A stretch of DNA of 34,599 nt from Muribaculaceae bacterium (GCA_029057985.1 JAIDYR010000055.1:1-34599); one strand, 5' to 3'; positions 24,256 through 33,457 are shown, counted from the first letter of the stretch. Program-made: numbers and translations. The notes: generated by a model from the letters alone, not told the origin.

Positions 24256-26871
24256 ATGAATAAACTGAAGAAGTCAACCCTCTATTCCTGCATTGCCGCC
24301 TTGCTTCTGGCATTGGTGGCTCTGCTTTTCTTTGCCCCTGACGATATCGAGGGCAATGTCCTGCAGCAACACGATATCATGCAGGGTCTCGCCAACGGAC
24401 AGGAGACTCAGCAATATGAAGCCGCGACAGGCCACGCCCCGCGCTGGACCAACTCGCTATTCTCCGGGATGCCGACATTCCAGATATCTCCGTCGTATTC
24501 AGCCAATTCTCTGATGGGATGGATTTTCAAGGTCTATACCCTCGGACTCCCTTCTCCTGCCAATCTCCTTTTCGCGATGATGGTCGGCTTCTTCATAATG
24601 GCTCTGTGTATGAAATTCAAGTGGCCGACAGCCCTCTTCGCCGCCTTGGCCTGGGGCTTCTCCACTTATTTCATCATAATAATAGGAGCCGGACATATCT
24701 GGAAATTTCTCACTCTGGCCTATATCCCGCCGACGATTGGCGGCTTAGCCCTGATTTTCCGGAAGAAATACCTTGGCGGCACTGCTCTGACGGCCCTCTC
24801 CGCCGCACTCCAATTGCAGAGCAATCATCCGCAGATGACCTATTATTTCCTCTTCCCGATCCTCTTCCTGGTCATCGCCCGCGGCATAAGCGCCTGGCGT
24901 CTCTCTGAGATGCCGGCGTGGTGGAAAGGACTCGGGTGCGCCTTCGCGGCCGCAATCCTGGCCCTCGGAGCCAACTCCGCGAGTCTTTATAACAGCTATG
25001 AATACTCTAAGGAGACGATCCGCGGCCGGGCTACGGACCTCGTCGACCCCAACGCACCCAAATCCGCAGGAGCCGACCATGATTACATCACGGCCTGGAG
25101 CTACGGCATCGATGAGACATGGTCGCTGCTTATCCCTAACGTCAAGGGTGGCGCTACTATCAAGCCGGAAGGCGGTCAGAATCAGTTGCTCTCGGTAGCC
25201 GATGCCTCCGATGCCTATCTTTCGCCGGAAGAGACGCAATTTCTTCAGCAGTTCCCGCAATACTTCGGCGATCAACCGATGACCAACGGTCCGGTCTACG
25301 TAGGTGCGCTCGTATTGCTGCTCGCGATCCTCGCCATGTTCGTCGTCGACGGCAAGGTACTCGGCCCTCTGAAATGGGCTCTCTTCGCCTCGATTATCTT
25401 CTCGATTTTCCTCTCGTGGGGACATAACTTCGCAGCTCTGACAGATTTCTTCATCGATCATTTCCCGGGATATAATAAATTCCGCACTCCCTCGAGTATC
25501 CTCGTGGTCACTGAGTTCTGTCTGCCGCTCCTCGCCGCCATGGCCATAGCCAAAATGGTGGAGACTCCGGATTTTATAGCCCGCTACAAATGGACTCTTT
25601 ATACGGTCTTCGGAGTCGGAGCCGCCGTCTGCTTCCTCGGTTGGGTATCACCCTCAGTCTTCGGGCAGCCTTACTCCGCCACCGAACTGAGCCAGCTTCG
25701 CGAGATGGGCATCCTCAACGATCCGGCCTACGCTAATATCTTCGCAGCAGTCAGCAAGACGCGTCTTTCTCTGGTCAGTGCGGACTCGGCCCGTTCGCTG
25801 ATGTATATTATAGTAGGATTCCTCGTCATATGCCTCTATCTGCGGGGAGCCTTCCGTCAGTCGACCATATTTGTATGCGCATTGACAGCAATCATGGTAA
25901 TCGACCTTTTCAGTGTCAACAAGCGCTACGTCAATTCCGACAATTTCGTAGAGCCTCTCCCCGCAGCCGAATCTTTCGCTCAGACAGAAGCCGACCGGCA
26001 GATTCTTCAGGATACTACATATTACCGCGTCATAGATCTCGCTGACAACGGCGGAGCACGCTCCTCATATTTCCATCATACAGTGGGAGGCTATCACGCA
26101 GCCAAACTGACCCGCTACAACGACCTTCTGACCCATATCATCGAACCCGCCTCTCGCAATCTTCAGGCGCAGGCTTCGACCAATTATCAGCGTCTGATGG
26201 ATCTGGCCGCTGACTCCACCAGGGAGATCCATCCCGACTCTATGCGTATCTTCACTGCCGACGTCCCTGTCCTCGACATGCTCAATACGAAGTATTACAT
26301 GATGGGTGACTACGCTGAAGAGAATCCCAATGCACTGGGCAATGCCTGGTTTGTCGGTCATATTGATTACGTTAATAACGCAAATGCCGAGATGCAGGCC
26401 CTTGCCACGATCAATCCCGCCTCGACGGCTGTAGCCGACGCGCAGTTCAAGTCTATTCTCGGACAGGCAACCGCCGTAGCACCCGGCGACACGATCGCTC
26501 TGACTTCTTACGCTCCCGACCGCCTCGGCTATCGCGCACGCTCCGCAAAAGGAGGCATCGCGGTCTTCTCCGAGATATGGTTCCCTTGGGGATGGGAAGC
26601 TACTATCGACGGCTCCCCGGCTGAAATAGGACGCGTCGACTATACTCTGCGCGCGCTAAGGATCCCGGCCGGCGAACATGAAATCATAATGACGTTTAAT
26701 CCCAGGTCGCTCGATGTGACGAATACTATAGGCGTCATCTCCGTTATACTCATATTCCTGCTTTGCCTCTTCGCGCTTGGGTTCCGCATCACATTCTTCT
26801 ATTGCAAAATCACTCCGACTCAAAAAGGAGATGCCAACAAAGCTGAAGGAGGCGGCTCCGCGAACTCGTAG
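24256..26871 (+). CDS. YfhO-like polytopic membrane protein
   Basis: An 871-aa inner-membrane protein. One membrane helix at ~9-28 is followed by an extracytoplasmic loop with DIEGNVLQQHDIMQGLANGQE and WTNSLFSGMPTFQ, a GT-C-like YfhO signature. There are then about ten further helices between ~95 and ~545, a long extracytoplasmic stretch (~560-830) with FSEIWFPWGWEATIDG near 774, and a last helix ~833-853. YfhO proteins are linked to glycosylation of lipoteichoic acid or other envelope polymers in Firmicutes; the role in Bacteroidales is not established. It is translated right after the Lrp/AsnC gene, which may control it. Confidence 0.9.
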   Translation: MNKLKKSTLYSCIAALLLALVALLFFAPDDIEGNVLQQHDIMQGLANGQETQQYEAATGHAPRWTNSLFSGMPTFQISPSYSANSLMGWIFKVYTLGLPSPANLLFAMMVGFFIMALCMKFKWPTALFAALAWGFSTYFIIIIGAGHIWKFLTLAYIPPTIGGLALIFRKKYLGGTALTALSAALQLQSNHPQMTYYFLFPILFLVIARGISAWRLSEMPAWWKGLGCAFAAAILALGANSASLYNSYEYSKETIRGRATDLVDPNAPKSAGADHDYITAWSYGIDETWSLLIPNVKGGATIKPEGGQNQLLSVADASDAYLSPEETQFLQQFPQYFGDQPMTNGPVYVGALVLLLAILAMFVVDGKVLGPLKWALFASIIFSIFLSWGHNFAALTDFFIDHFPGYNKFRTPSSILVVTEFCLPLLAAMAIAKMVETPDFIARYKWTLYTVFGVGAAVCFLGWVSPSVFGQPYSATELSQLREMGILNDPAYANIFAAVSKTRLSLVSADSARSLMYIIVGFLVICLYLRGAFRQSTIFVCALTAIMVIDLFSVNKRYVNSDNFVEPLPAAESFAQTEADRQILQDTTYYRVIDLADNGGARSSYFHHTVGGYHAAKLTRYNDLLTHIIEPASRNLQAQASTNYQRLMDLAADSTREIHPDSMRIFTADVPVLDMLNTKYYMMGDYAEENPNALGNAWFVGHIDYVNNANAEMQALATINPASTAVADAQFKSILGQATAVAPGDTIALTSYAPDRLGYRARSAKGGIAVFSEIWFPWGWEATIDGSPAEIGRVDYTLRALRIPAGEHEIIMTFNPRSLDVTNTIGVISVILIFLLCLFALGFRITFFYCKITPTQKGDANKAEGGGSANS

Positions 26872-26904
26872 CCAGAAGAAAAAGGAGGACAAGAGGAGTC
26901 TGAT

Positions 26905-27321
26905 ATGATAAAAAATTTTTGTGAATTCTATCGCCGTTGGCGCCATACCCGCGGATTCGGGATCCATTCTCCCTTTGCATATCGGCTCGTCACCGAGGCC
27001 ATACGTCCGGCCCGGGGCTATGCTTATTACCACGAGCACGACCCCGGGATGCCCCCTCTCCGGAGACTCGCCTACCGCGTGGAGATATTTCTACGTCAGG
27101 AGATCGGGATGTCACCCCGATCCGATCTCTCGCAATGGCTTGCCACTCCGGATCATCCTCTTCTTATTATCAAGGACAAGGATCCAATTCCGCCCGAAAC
27201 CGAATCCCTCGTATCCGGGCGTATGCGAGATCTTAATCATGGTCTCCTGCTCTCATCTCCCCGCTTCTTGCTCGCTATTCCCAGGCCTTGCATGGCTTAT
27301 ACCGGATATTTACTCCTCTGA
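26905..27321 (+). CDS. Small uncharacterised protein (138 aa)
   Basis: The start ATG 26905 is supported by AGAGGAG at 26892-26898, one of the few Shine-Dalgarno-like sites in the window, with AAAGGAGG further upstream (26881). The N-terminal half has RRWRHTRGFGIHSPFAYRL (~10-28) and GYAYYHEHD, a segment I associate with Bacteroidetes proteins of a short methyltransferase-like family, but no SAM-binding motif is present. It may therefore be a short relative or a truncated form. The C-terminus is hydrophobic. The stop TGA overlaps the Xer start by one base (TGATG), which suggests coupled translation. Confidence 0.72.
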   Translation: MIKNFCEFYRRWRHTRGFGIHSPFAYRLVTEAIRPARGYAYYHEHDPGMPPLRRLAYRVEIFLRQEIGMSPRSDLSQWLATPDHPLLIIKDKDPIPPETESLVSGRMRDLNHGLLLSSPRFLLAIPRPCMAYTGYLLL

Positions 27322-28277
27322 TGCAACTGCTGCGCGACTTTTCCCATTATCTTTCCCTTCAGCGCGGACTCTCGTCAAATACGGTCGAGGCCTACACCCG
27401 CGATGTGCGCCATCTTCTTGAGTTTATCTCCTCCGAACCCTGCCTTCGGGAGGATGATCAACCGGCAGATGACCCGTGGATGCGGGTCAATATTGCAGAC
27501 GTAAGCCCTGCCGACATTCAGGCTTTCCTTGCCAACCTTCATGACCTCGGACTTACCCGGGCCTCTCAGGCGCGTTGTGTAGCCGCCTTGAAATCATTCT
27601 TCAGATATCTCCTCTCGGAAGGTCATATATCCGCTGATCCTACGCTTCTTCTCGAATCTCCGAAAGCCGAACGCCTGCTTCCCGACGTACTCAGTGTCGA
27701 TGAAATCGACGCTATGATCGCAGCCTTGCCCTCTGAGAAAGAGGAGACTTGTCGCAATCGGGCGATAATCGAGATGCTCTATGGGAGCGGGTTGCGCGTC
27801 TCCGAACTCTGCGATCTCCGGATATCCCACATCTCCATCCGCGATGGCATGGCCATAATAGAAGGCAAAGGAGCAAAACAAAGACTTGTGCCAATATCCC
27901 CCGGAGCAATCGAAGCCATAGAGGAATATCTGAATCAACGCCGGCTCGGTCCTATTCAGCCGGGAGAAGACGACATCCTCTTCCTCAACCGGCGCGGCCG
28001 CCGACTGACCCGCGTCATGATATTCTACATCATCCGCCAACTCGCAGACCTCGCCGGAATCTGCAAAAAAGTCTCCCCCCATACCCTTCGCCACAGTTTC
28101 GCTACACATCTGCTCGAAGGGGGGGCCAATCTCCGGGCAATCCAGCAACTCCTCGGCCACGAATCCATCGCTACGACCGAAATCTACGTCCATCTCGACT
28201 CAACCCAACTCCGACGCCAACTTCTGCTCCATCATCCCCTCTACCGCACCCAAAAATCAAAAGCCCCTAAATCTTAA
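27321..28277 (+). CDS. xerD: Tyrosine recombinase XerC/XerD type
   Basis: A 318-aa recombinase with an N-terminal SAM-like domain (~1-95: FSHYLSLQRGLSSNTVEAYTRD) and the catalytic domain. All catalytic residues are present: Arg159 (GSGLRVSELCDL), Lys183 (GKGAKQR), His254 and Arg257 (HTLRHSFATHLLEGG), His280 (LLGHESIATTE) and the nucleophile Tyr289 (IYVHLD). Size and motifs fit chromosomal XerC/XerD, which resolves dimers at dif, rather than a conjugative-transposon integrase. Whether it is XerC or XerD cannot be settled by eye. The ATG 27321 gives the canonical N-terminus; TTG 27288 would add 11 residues inside the previous gene. The last codons form the first unit of a 15-nt tandem repeat. 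Confidence 0.93.
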   Translation: MQLLRDFSHYLSLQRGLSSNTVEAYTRDVRHLLEFISSEPCLREDDQPADDPWMRVNIADVSPADIQAFLANLHDLGLTRASQARCVAALKSFFRYLLSEGHISADPTLLLESPKAERLLPDVLSVDEIDAMIAALPSEKEETCRNRAIIEMLYGSGLRVSELCDLRISHISIRDGMAIIEGKGAKQRLVPISPGAIEAIEEYLNQRRLGPIQPGEDDILFLNRRGRRLTRVMIFYIIRQLADLAGICKKVSPHTLRHSFATHLLEGGANLRAIQQLLGHESIATTEIYVHLDSTQLRRQLLLHHPLYRTQKSKAPKS

Positions 28278-28306
28278 GTCCCTAAATCTTAAGCCCCTAA
28301 ATCTTA
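28262..28306 (+). repeat. Three 15-nt tandem repeats running out of the recombinase gene
   Basis: Units AGCCCCTAAATCTTA (28262), AGTCCCTAAATCTTA (28277) and AGCCCCTAAATCTTA (28292). A degenerate fourth follows. The first unit supplies the last codons and most of the stop of the recombinase gene. Confidence 0.85.
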
Positions 28307-28313
28307 AATCCCC

Positions 28314-28430
28314 GATCTTGATTGTGGCCCGATTGAAATGAGGGCAATAGAAGAATAATTTGAAATGAGGGCAATAGAAGCAGAAGAAATTGAGGGCAAT
28401 AGAAGCAGAAGAATTTGAGGGCAATGGAAG
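28314..28430 (+). repeat. Dispersed repeat copy plus degenerate ~24-nt array
   Basis: Bases 28314-28346 are identical to 30695-30727. They are followed by three shorter decaying copies (TGAGGGCAATAGAAGCAGAA type, near 28365, 28391 and 28416). Some reading frames cross this region, but they are made only of repeat. Confidence 0.85.
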
Positions 28431-28506
28431 CAGAAAAAGAAAAATTAAAACAGCAGGCAACAATCATAAATCAAAAAATAATCCTCAAATCCCCCAATAT
28501 TCCCGA

Positions 28507-28537
28507 TTTTTGCGAAAAATCAAAAATTTCGCAAAAA
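28507..28537 (+). promoter_or_regulatory. Perfect 11-bp hairpin abutting a start codon
   Basis: TTTTTGCGAAA (28507-28517) and TTTCGCAAAAA (28527-28537) are exact complements with a 9-nt A-rich loop. The ATG of the next gene is 28538-28540. In RNA the stem would cover the ribosome-binding region. Confidence 0.6.
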
Positions 28538-31018
28538 ATGACCTCCAAAGAAATCCAACTCCGTCTTACCCTCCCCTCCTCTCTTCCCGACCTCACATGC
28601 CCCGATGGCGAAGTAGCATCCTTCTCAAATGTAGATTGGCTTCAAAAGCTCGCCGACTCCGACAAAAACAACGACAAATCTCCGTTAAGTACCCGGCTTT
28701 CCGTCGCTCTCACCCCTACGGGAATCATGCTCCCTGCCGGCTCGGAACTTATCGCTATCCATGAGCCTGCAGAAAATAGCGGAGACTCCGGTCTTCGTTA
28801 TATCATCCGCACTCCGCCGGATGCGTTAGCCATCTACTCCCCCTCCACATCCCTATCCTATCTCCATGCCTCAGTATCTACCCTCGCAGGCAAGATCCAT
28901 CGCGCACTCGTATTCTCCAACTTTATTCTGCTTCTGACCGAGAAAGGCCCCAGATGGATAGTCTATGATCCTTCCGACAACTCCTATACCCTGACAACTG
29001 AAAATCCAGCTCCGCCTGAAGTATCCTTTAATCTATCCCCCGTAGCCCTCGACGGCTACAGTCTTATAGCCGGACGGAAGCCCGAACTCGAAGTAGCAAC
29101 TGACATTCCCGAATCTCTCAATGCCTCCGAGTCGATGTTCGCCCAATGGTTTGAGGCCGGATCGGGGACAGCTGTGAAAGAAGAGGTCAGACGCCTGGTC
29201 TTCGCAGCAGTCGGAAAGACGATAGTCGATTTTGAATCCATGGTCCGGGGCCGAGGGCTATATCTTACCTCTCCTCGCTGCCTCGCGGCTCTCACTGCTT
29301 ATTCCGATGCCGACGCCGTCCTCCCTACTCCCCGGACTATCCCATCCTGTTACGGAACCTCCGACTATACTCCCCCCGTGGCACGCCTGTTATCATGGAG
29401 CTTCCATGCTACCACCCTGCGATTACGTATTCAATTCTCCTTGATCCCCATGCGACTTTCGGCTTCTTTCAACGTCCCCGAATCCCGACGTCTCTGGATG
29501 CGACAGTTTCAAAGCATCCTCTTCGCCGCTACGGATTCACCTCGCTGGCACGATAAAGGTCAATCCCTTTCAGCATCCGCCCTCACGTCCTGGACCGATC
29601 CGGACTCCGGAGTCCGCAACGGCTATGCCTTCCGTTTTGCCGATGCCCTTACATCCGACCAACTCTCAATCCGTACCCAAAGGCTATACGATTACCGCAT
29701 CCTCGGCCGAGCCCCGATCGATGATGCCCTCTCAGGATTGATAGCACTTTCCGGACTCAATTACCGGCTCAATTATCAATCGATGACCGAAACGGCTGCC
29801 AAATATAATCCTGATTACCGCGACCTTACAATCCCTGACGCTCTTGACGGAATCACTACCGACCGCGGATTCGCTCTCTTCAAGAACAATACTTTGCTCG
29901 CCTCCCATAAGAAATACCCCTTTATCTTCCGCCACTGCGTCTCTGTCGGTGACGCTCCTATTCTCGCTCTTTTCCGCTCCTCCAAGACCTCAGGACGCAC
30001 CCTCTCCGCCCGGCATCCTCTCCATGTCATCTCAGCCGATGGCATCCGCCATATAGAATCCGACTCCGAAGGCGAATTCCAACCGACTCGCTTTCTATCC
30101 CATCTCCCCGGAATCGCCGGTTGGCCCACAGCCACCGCCCCCGACCGCCTCTTCTTCATGTCTCCCGAAGGCCTCGCTACCCTCTCCCTCTCCGGCACCA
30201 TCACACTTCTCGACATCCCGGCCTCCGACATAATCACGCCTTCAACCTCCGACATAATCACGCCTCCTTCAGCAAGCATAATCACGCCTCCGACAGCAGA
30301 CATAATCGGGCCTTCAGCCTCCGACATAATCACGCCTCCGACAAATATGATCTACTCAACCCTGATTTCAACCGAAGGCTCCAAAGAGGCCCTTATCCTC
30401 TCCTTTCCCGGCCGAACTTTCCTCTACGATCTCAACCAAAAGCGCCTCCAACCCCAGCCCTCCATCTCCATCCAATCCATCCTCCTCCACAACTCCATCC
30501 CGAAGATACTCCTCCCCGACGGCACCCTCACACGCCTCTCCCACTCCCAAATCCAAGAAGCCCTCCCTTTTCAAGAAGATGCCTCTAAAGATACTCAAGA
30601 AGCGTCCCCTATGCATGAAGACGCCTCCAAAGATACTCAAGAAGCGCCCCCTATGCATGAAGATGCCTCTAAAGATACTCAAGAACCGCTCCATGATCTT
30701 GATTGTGGCCCGATTGAAATGAGGGCAGAAGAAGCAAAAATCCTAACCCGCCCCCTAAAACTCGGCAATCCATTCATTCCCAAAAGAATCCTCTCCATCC
30801 AAGCCGCCCATCCTTCCATCTCCATCAATATCCAGGCCTCCAACGACCTGGCATCGTGGCATACCATCGCCAACTACTCCCCCGATTCCCAATCCCCCAT
30901 TCCGACATCCCCAAGACTTCACCTCATCCCCGCCCGATATTTCCGACTTATCCTCACATGCCCCGAATCCCTCTCATCATGCCTACAGCTCCTCTCAATC
31001 CGCTACCGCCATCCCTAA
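28538..31018 (+). CDS. Large unrecognised protein with coding minisatellites
   Basis: An 826-aa protein that I do not recognise. The ATG 28538 (MTSKEIQLRLTLPSSL) is preferred; starts at TTG 28415 or ATG 28424 would add residues encoded by repeat DNA. No signal peptide or membrane helix is evident. It is Ser/Pro/Leu-rich and mostly beta-like, with strand pairs such as GKIHRALVFSNFILLLTEKG (~122-141), and could be a propeller or a phage-structural-type protein, which is only an impression. Residues ~563-602 are five 8-residue repeats (SDIITPP type). Residues ~680-721 are three 14-residue repeats (EDASKDTQEAxPMH). Directly after these a copy of the dispersed repeat is read as DLDCGPIEMRA. The coding strand is strikingly C-rich and G-poor. 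It stands between xerD and metG without an evident promoter. Confidence 0.72.
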   Translation: MTSKEIQLRLTLPSSLPDLTCPDGEVASFSNVDWLQKLADSDKNNDKSPLSTRLSVALTPTGIMLPAGSELIAIHEPAENSGDSGLRYIIRTPPDALAIYSPSTSLSYLHASVSTLAGKIHRALVFSNFILLLTEKGPRWIVYDPSDNSYTLTTENPAPPEVSFNLSPVALDGYSLIAGRKPELEVATDIPESLNASESMFAQWFEAGSGTAVKEEVRRLVFAAVGKTIVDFESMVRGRGLYLTSPRCLAALTAYSDADAVLPTPRTIPSCYGTSDYTPPVARLLSWSFHATTLRLRIQFSLIPMRLSASFNVPESRRLWMRQFQSILFAATDSPRWHDKGQSLSASALTSWTDPDSGVRNGYAFRFADALTSDQLSIRTQRLYDYRILGRAPIDDALSGLIALSGLNYRLNYQSMTETAAKYNPDYRDLTIPDALDGITTDRGFALFKNNTLLASHKKYPFIFRHCVSVGDAPILALFRSSKTSGRTLSARHPLHVISADGIRHIESDSEGEFQPTRFLSHLPGIAGWPTATAPDRLFFMSPEGLATLSLSGTITLLDIPASDIITPSTSDIITPPSASIITPPTADIIGPSASDIITPPTNMIYSTLISTEGSKEALILSFPGRTFLYDLNQKRLQPQPSISIQSILLHNSIPKILLPDGTLTRLSHSQIQEALPFQEDASKDTQEASPMHEDASKDTQEAPPMHEDASKDTQEPLHDLDCGPIEMRAEEAKILTRPLKLGNPFIPKRILSIQAAHPSISINIQASNDLASWHTIANYSPDSQSPIPTSPRLHLIPARYFRLILTCPESLSSCLQLLSIRYRHP
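30224..30343 (+). repeat. Coding minisatellite, five 24-nt units
   Basis: Units start every 24 nt from 30224 and encode SDIITPST, SDIITPPS-like octapeptides. The shared core is GACATAATCACGCCT. Being a multiple of three, copy-number change would keep the frame. Confidence 0.85.
30575..30700 (+). repeat. Coding minisatellite, three 42-nt units
   Basis: Units start at 30575, 30617 and 30659 and begin with GAAGATGCCTCTAAAGATAC or a near-identical form. They encode 14-residue repeats. The third unit runs straight into the dispersed repeat at 30695. Confidence 0.9.
30695..30731 (+). repeat. Dispersed repeat copy inside a coding sequence
   Basis: 30695-30727 equals 28314-28346 base for base. Here it is translated as DLDCGPIEMRA within the 28538 gene. 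Confidence 0.9.
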
Positions 31019-31021
31019 TCA

Positions 31022-31053
31022 TTTGCCAATTTCCCAAAAATTTAGTAATTTTG
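31022..31053 (+). promoter_or_regulatory. Promoter of metG
   Basis: TTTG at 31022-31025, a 20-nt spacer, TAATTTTG at 31046-31053. The leader (to 31183) carries GCGGTGC-TT-GCACCGC near 31120 and GGCG-CAAAA-CGCC near 31151. Each is followed within a few bases by AAATAACC. Confidence 0.75.
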
Positions 31054-31183
31054 CAACTTAACCAAAAAAGCGCAAAGCAAAGTAGCGTAAATGCGCAAAA
31101 AGAATCCGTCTAAGGCAAGCGGTGCTTGCACCGCCCTAAAAAATAACCACGGCGCAAAACGCCAAAATAACCGCGAAACTATC

Positions 31184-33214
31184 ATGTTCAATCGCACACT
31201 AATCACCTCCGCCCTCCCATACGCCAACGGCCCGGTCCACATAGGCCACCTCGCCGGAGTCTACGTCCCGGCCGATATCTACGCCCGCTATCTCCGCCTC
31301 AAAGGTGAAGAAGTCCTCTTCATCGGTGGCAGCGACGAACACGGCGTCCCCATCACCATCAAGGCAAAGGCCGAAGGCGTCACTCCCCAGGATATTGTCG
31401 ACCGCTACCATAACATAATCAAGGATTCCTTCGCAGAACTCGGCATATCCTTCGACGTCTACGGCCGAACGACATCAGAAACCCACCGCAAGACAGCCTC
31501 CGACTTCTTCCGCCGCCTCTACGAAAAAGGTGAATTTATCGAAAAGACATCCGAACAACTCTACGATCCCATCGCGAAGCAATTCCTCGCTGACCGCTAC
31601 GTCGTAGGGACATGCCCCCACTGCGGTAACGACCACGCCTACGGCGACCAATGCGAAAACTGCGGCACATCCCTCAACGCCACTGATCTCATCAATCCCC
31701 ATTCGGCAATCACCGGCAATGTTCCCGTACTCAAAGAGACCTCCCACTGGTATCTCCCCCTCGACAAGTGGGAACCCGCACTGCGCCATTGGATTCTCGA
31801 TGAACATAAGGAATGGAAGACCAACGTCTATGGCCAATGCAAATCATGGCTCGACATGGGCCTGCAGCCGCGCGCAGTCAGCCGCGACCTCGACTGGGGA
31901 ATACCTGTCCCGGTAGAAGGCGCCGAAGGAAAAGTACTCTACGTATGGTTCGACGCCCCGATCGGATATATCTCCAACACTATTGACTGCGTCGGCGACG
32001 ACTGGGAGAAATGGTGGAAAGAGAAAGATACCCGTATGATCCATTTCATCGGCAAAGACAACATCGTCTTCCATTGCATCGTCTTCCCCGCAATGCTCAT
32101 GGCCGACGGCTCCTACAATCTCCCCGACAACGTCCCCGCCAATGAATTCCTTAACCTCGAAGACGACAAGATCTCTACTTCCCGCAACTGGGCAGTATGG
32201 CTCCATGAATACCTCCGCGAACTCCCCAACCGACAGGATGAACTCCGCTACGTCCTGACTGCCAACGCTCCGGAGACTAAAGACAACAACTTCACCTGGC
32301 GCGACTATCAGACTCGCGTCAACTCCGAACTCGTAGCCATTCTCGGCAACTTCGTCAATCGCGCCATAGTCCTGACTCATAAATACTTCGATGGAACTCT
32401 GCCCGCAGCAGGCGAACTGCATCCCGTAGACATCGCCCTTATCGACGACTTCAAGCGCCTCAAGTCAGAGATGACCGACGCCCTCGACAACTTCCACTTC
32501 CGCGAAGCCTCTCGCATCGCTATGGATATGGCCCGCGCCGGCAATAAATACCTTCAGGAGACAGAACCATGGAAAGTAGCCAAGACCGATATGGCCCGCA
32601 CCGCTACAATCCTCAATCTCGCCATCCAGGCCTGCGCCAACCTCGCGATCGCATTCGAACCGATTCTCCCCTTCATGTCGGCTAAACTCCTCAAGATGCT
32701 CGGAGGCAAAGATATCACATGGGACATGCTCGGATGCTTCGACCTCGTACCCGCAGGCGCACATATCGGCAAGCCCGAACTCCTCTTCGAAAAGATCGAA
32801 GACAACGTCGTTGAAGAGCAGGTCAATAAACTCCTCGCCACAAAAGAAGCCAACCGCCTCGCGGCATGGACTCCCGAAGCAGTCAAAGAAGACGTCGCCT
32901 ACGACGACTTCGCAAAAGTCGACATCCGCGTCGGCAAAGTCCTCGAATGTAGCAACGTTCCCAAATCAAAGAAACTCCTCGAATTTAAGATAGACGACGG
33001 CATGGGCGGACGCACCATCCTCAGCGGCATCGCCGCCTACTACAAACCGGAGGACCTCATCGGCAAAGAAGTCTGCTTCATTGCCAACTTCCCACCCCGC
33101 AAGATGATGGGTCGCGAATCCTTCGGCATGATCCTCAGCGCCGTAAACGCCGACGGTTCCCTGACCGTCATCGGCCCACAAGGCGAAGTACGCCCCGGCG
33201 CCACCGTAGGCTAA
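31184..33214 (+). CDS. metG: Methionyl-tRNA synthetase with C-terminal tRNA-binding domain
   Basis: A 676-aa class I synthetase that charges tRNA-Met. The ATG 31184 ([16 protein letters not shown]) is the canonical start; an upstream frame to 31091 is leader sequence. Motifs: HIGH at 19-22, a zinc-binding pair CPHC...CENC in the connective region (~144-162), and a KMSKS-equivalent KISTS at 329-333. An anticodon-binding helical domain follows, and from ~575 a C-terminal EMAP/Trbp111-like OB domain ([20 protein letters not shown]) ends in RPGATVG. The large type with this C-terminal dimerisation domain is usual in Bacteroidetes. It is monocistronic: own promoter before, repeat hairpins and a terminator after. 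Confidence 0.98.
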   Translation: MFNRTLITSALPYANGPVHIGHLAGVYVPADIYARYLRLKGEEVLFIGGSDEHGVPITIKAKAEGVTPQDIVDRYHNIIKDSFAELGISFDVYGRTTSETHRKTASDFFRRLYEKGEFIEKTSEQLYDPIAKQFLADRYVVGTCPHCGNDHAYGDQCENCGTSLNATDLINPHSAITGNVPVLKETSHWYLPLDKWEPALRHWILDEHKEWKTNVYGQCKSWLDMGLQPRAVSRDLDWGIPVPVEGAEGKVLYVWFDAPIGYISNTIDCVGDDWEKWWKEKDTRMIHFIGKDNIVFHCIVFPAMLMADGSYNLPDNVPANEFLNLEDDKISTSRNWAVWLHEYLRELPNRQDELRYVLTANAPETKDNNFTWRDYQTRVNSELVAILGNFVNRAIVLTHKYFDGTLPAAGELHPVDIALIDDFKRLKSEMTDALDNFHFREASRIAMDMARAGNKYLQETEPWKVAKTDMARTATILNLAIQACANLAIAFEPILPFMSAKLLKMLGGKDITWDMLGCFDLVPAGAHIGKPELLFEKIEDNVVEEQVNKLLATKEANRLAAWTPEAVKEDVAYDDFAKVDIRVGKVLECSNVPKSKKLLEFKIDDGMGGRTILSGIAAYYKPEDLIGKEVCFIANFPPRKMMGRESFGMILSAVNADGSLTVIGPQGEVRPGATVG

Positions 33215-33284
33215 CTCCCCGCAGAGCGGAGCTAAACGATAGGCCCGCACCATCACCCGCTTTGCGGACGTCGGTGCGGGTTCT
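33215..33284. repeat. Two-hairpin intergenic element, copy B
   Basis: It begins at the metG stop. Hairpin 1 is CTCC(C)CGC-AGA-GCGGAG (33215-33231). Hairpin 2 is CCCGCACC (33244-33251) with GGTGCGGG (33273-33280) and CCGC-TTT-GCGG inside, followed by TTCT. Its left arm resembles the reverse complement of the other copies, as if one arm had been inverted or converted. Confidence 0.75.
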
Positions 33285-33309
33285 CAATATCCACAATCAT
33301 AATGACAAT

Positions 33310-33380
33310 GCCCCCTGTAAGGGGGCTATACGATAAGCCCGTATCGGCGACCGCAAAGCGGATGCCGGTGCGGGTTCTTT
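33310..33380. repeat. Two-hairpin intergenic element, copy C
   Basis: Hairpin 1 is GCCCCC-TGTAA-GGGGGC (33310-33326). CTATACGATAAG links it to hairpin 2 (CCCG 33338-33341 with CGGG 33371-33374, TCGGC with GCCGG, CCGC-AAA-GCGG), followed by TTCTTT. Where it differs from copy A, pairing is mostly kept. Confidence 0.8.
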
Positions 33381-33400
33381 AAATACTATATTATTACAAT

Positions 33401-33420
33401 GCCCCCTGTAGGGGGGCTAT
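33401..33420. repeat. Two-hairpin element, partial copy D (first hairpin only)
   Basis: GCCCCC-TGTAG-GGGGGC followed by CTATGC; nearly identical to the first hairpin of copy C 91 nt upstream. Confidence 0.7.
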
Positions 33421-33457
33421 GCCCTCCGCAAATCCAATAATTAACCCATAAAAAAAA

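Noticed and set aside
28507-28537. dif site for the neighbouring Xer recombinase
   Set aside because: The arms are 11 bp as in dif, but the spacer is 9 rather than 6 bp and the arms are perfect A/T-rich complements unlike Xer-binding sites.
30121-30588. 155-residue frame (His/Pro/Arg-rich) overlapping the 28538 gene
   Set aside because: It is a +1 shadow of the C-rich minisatellite region; its composition reflects the repeats, not a protein.
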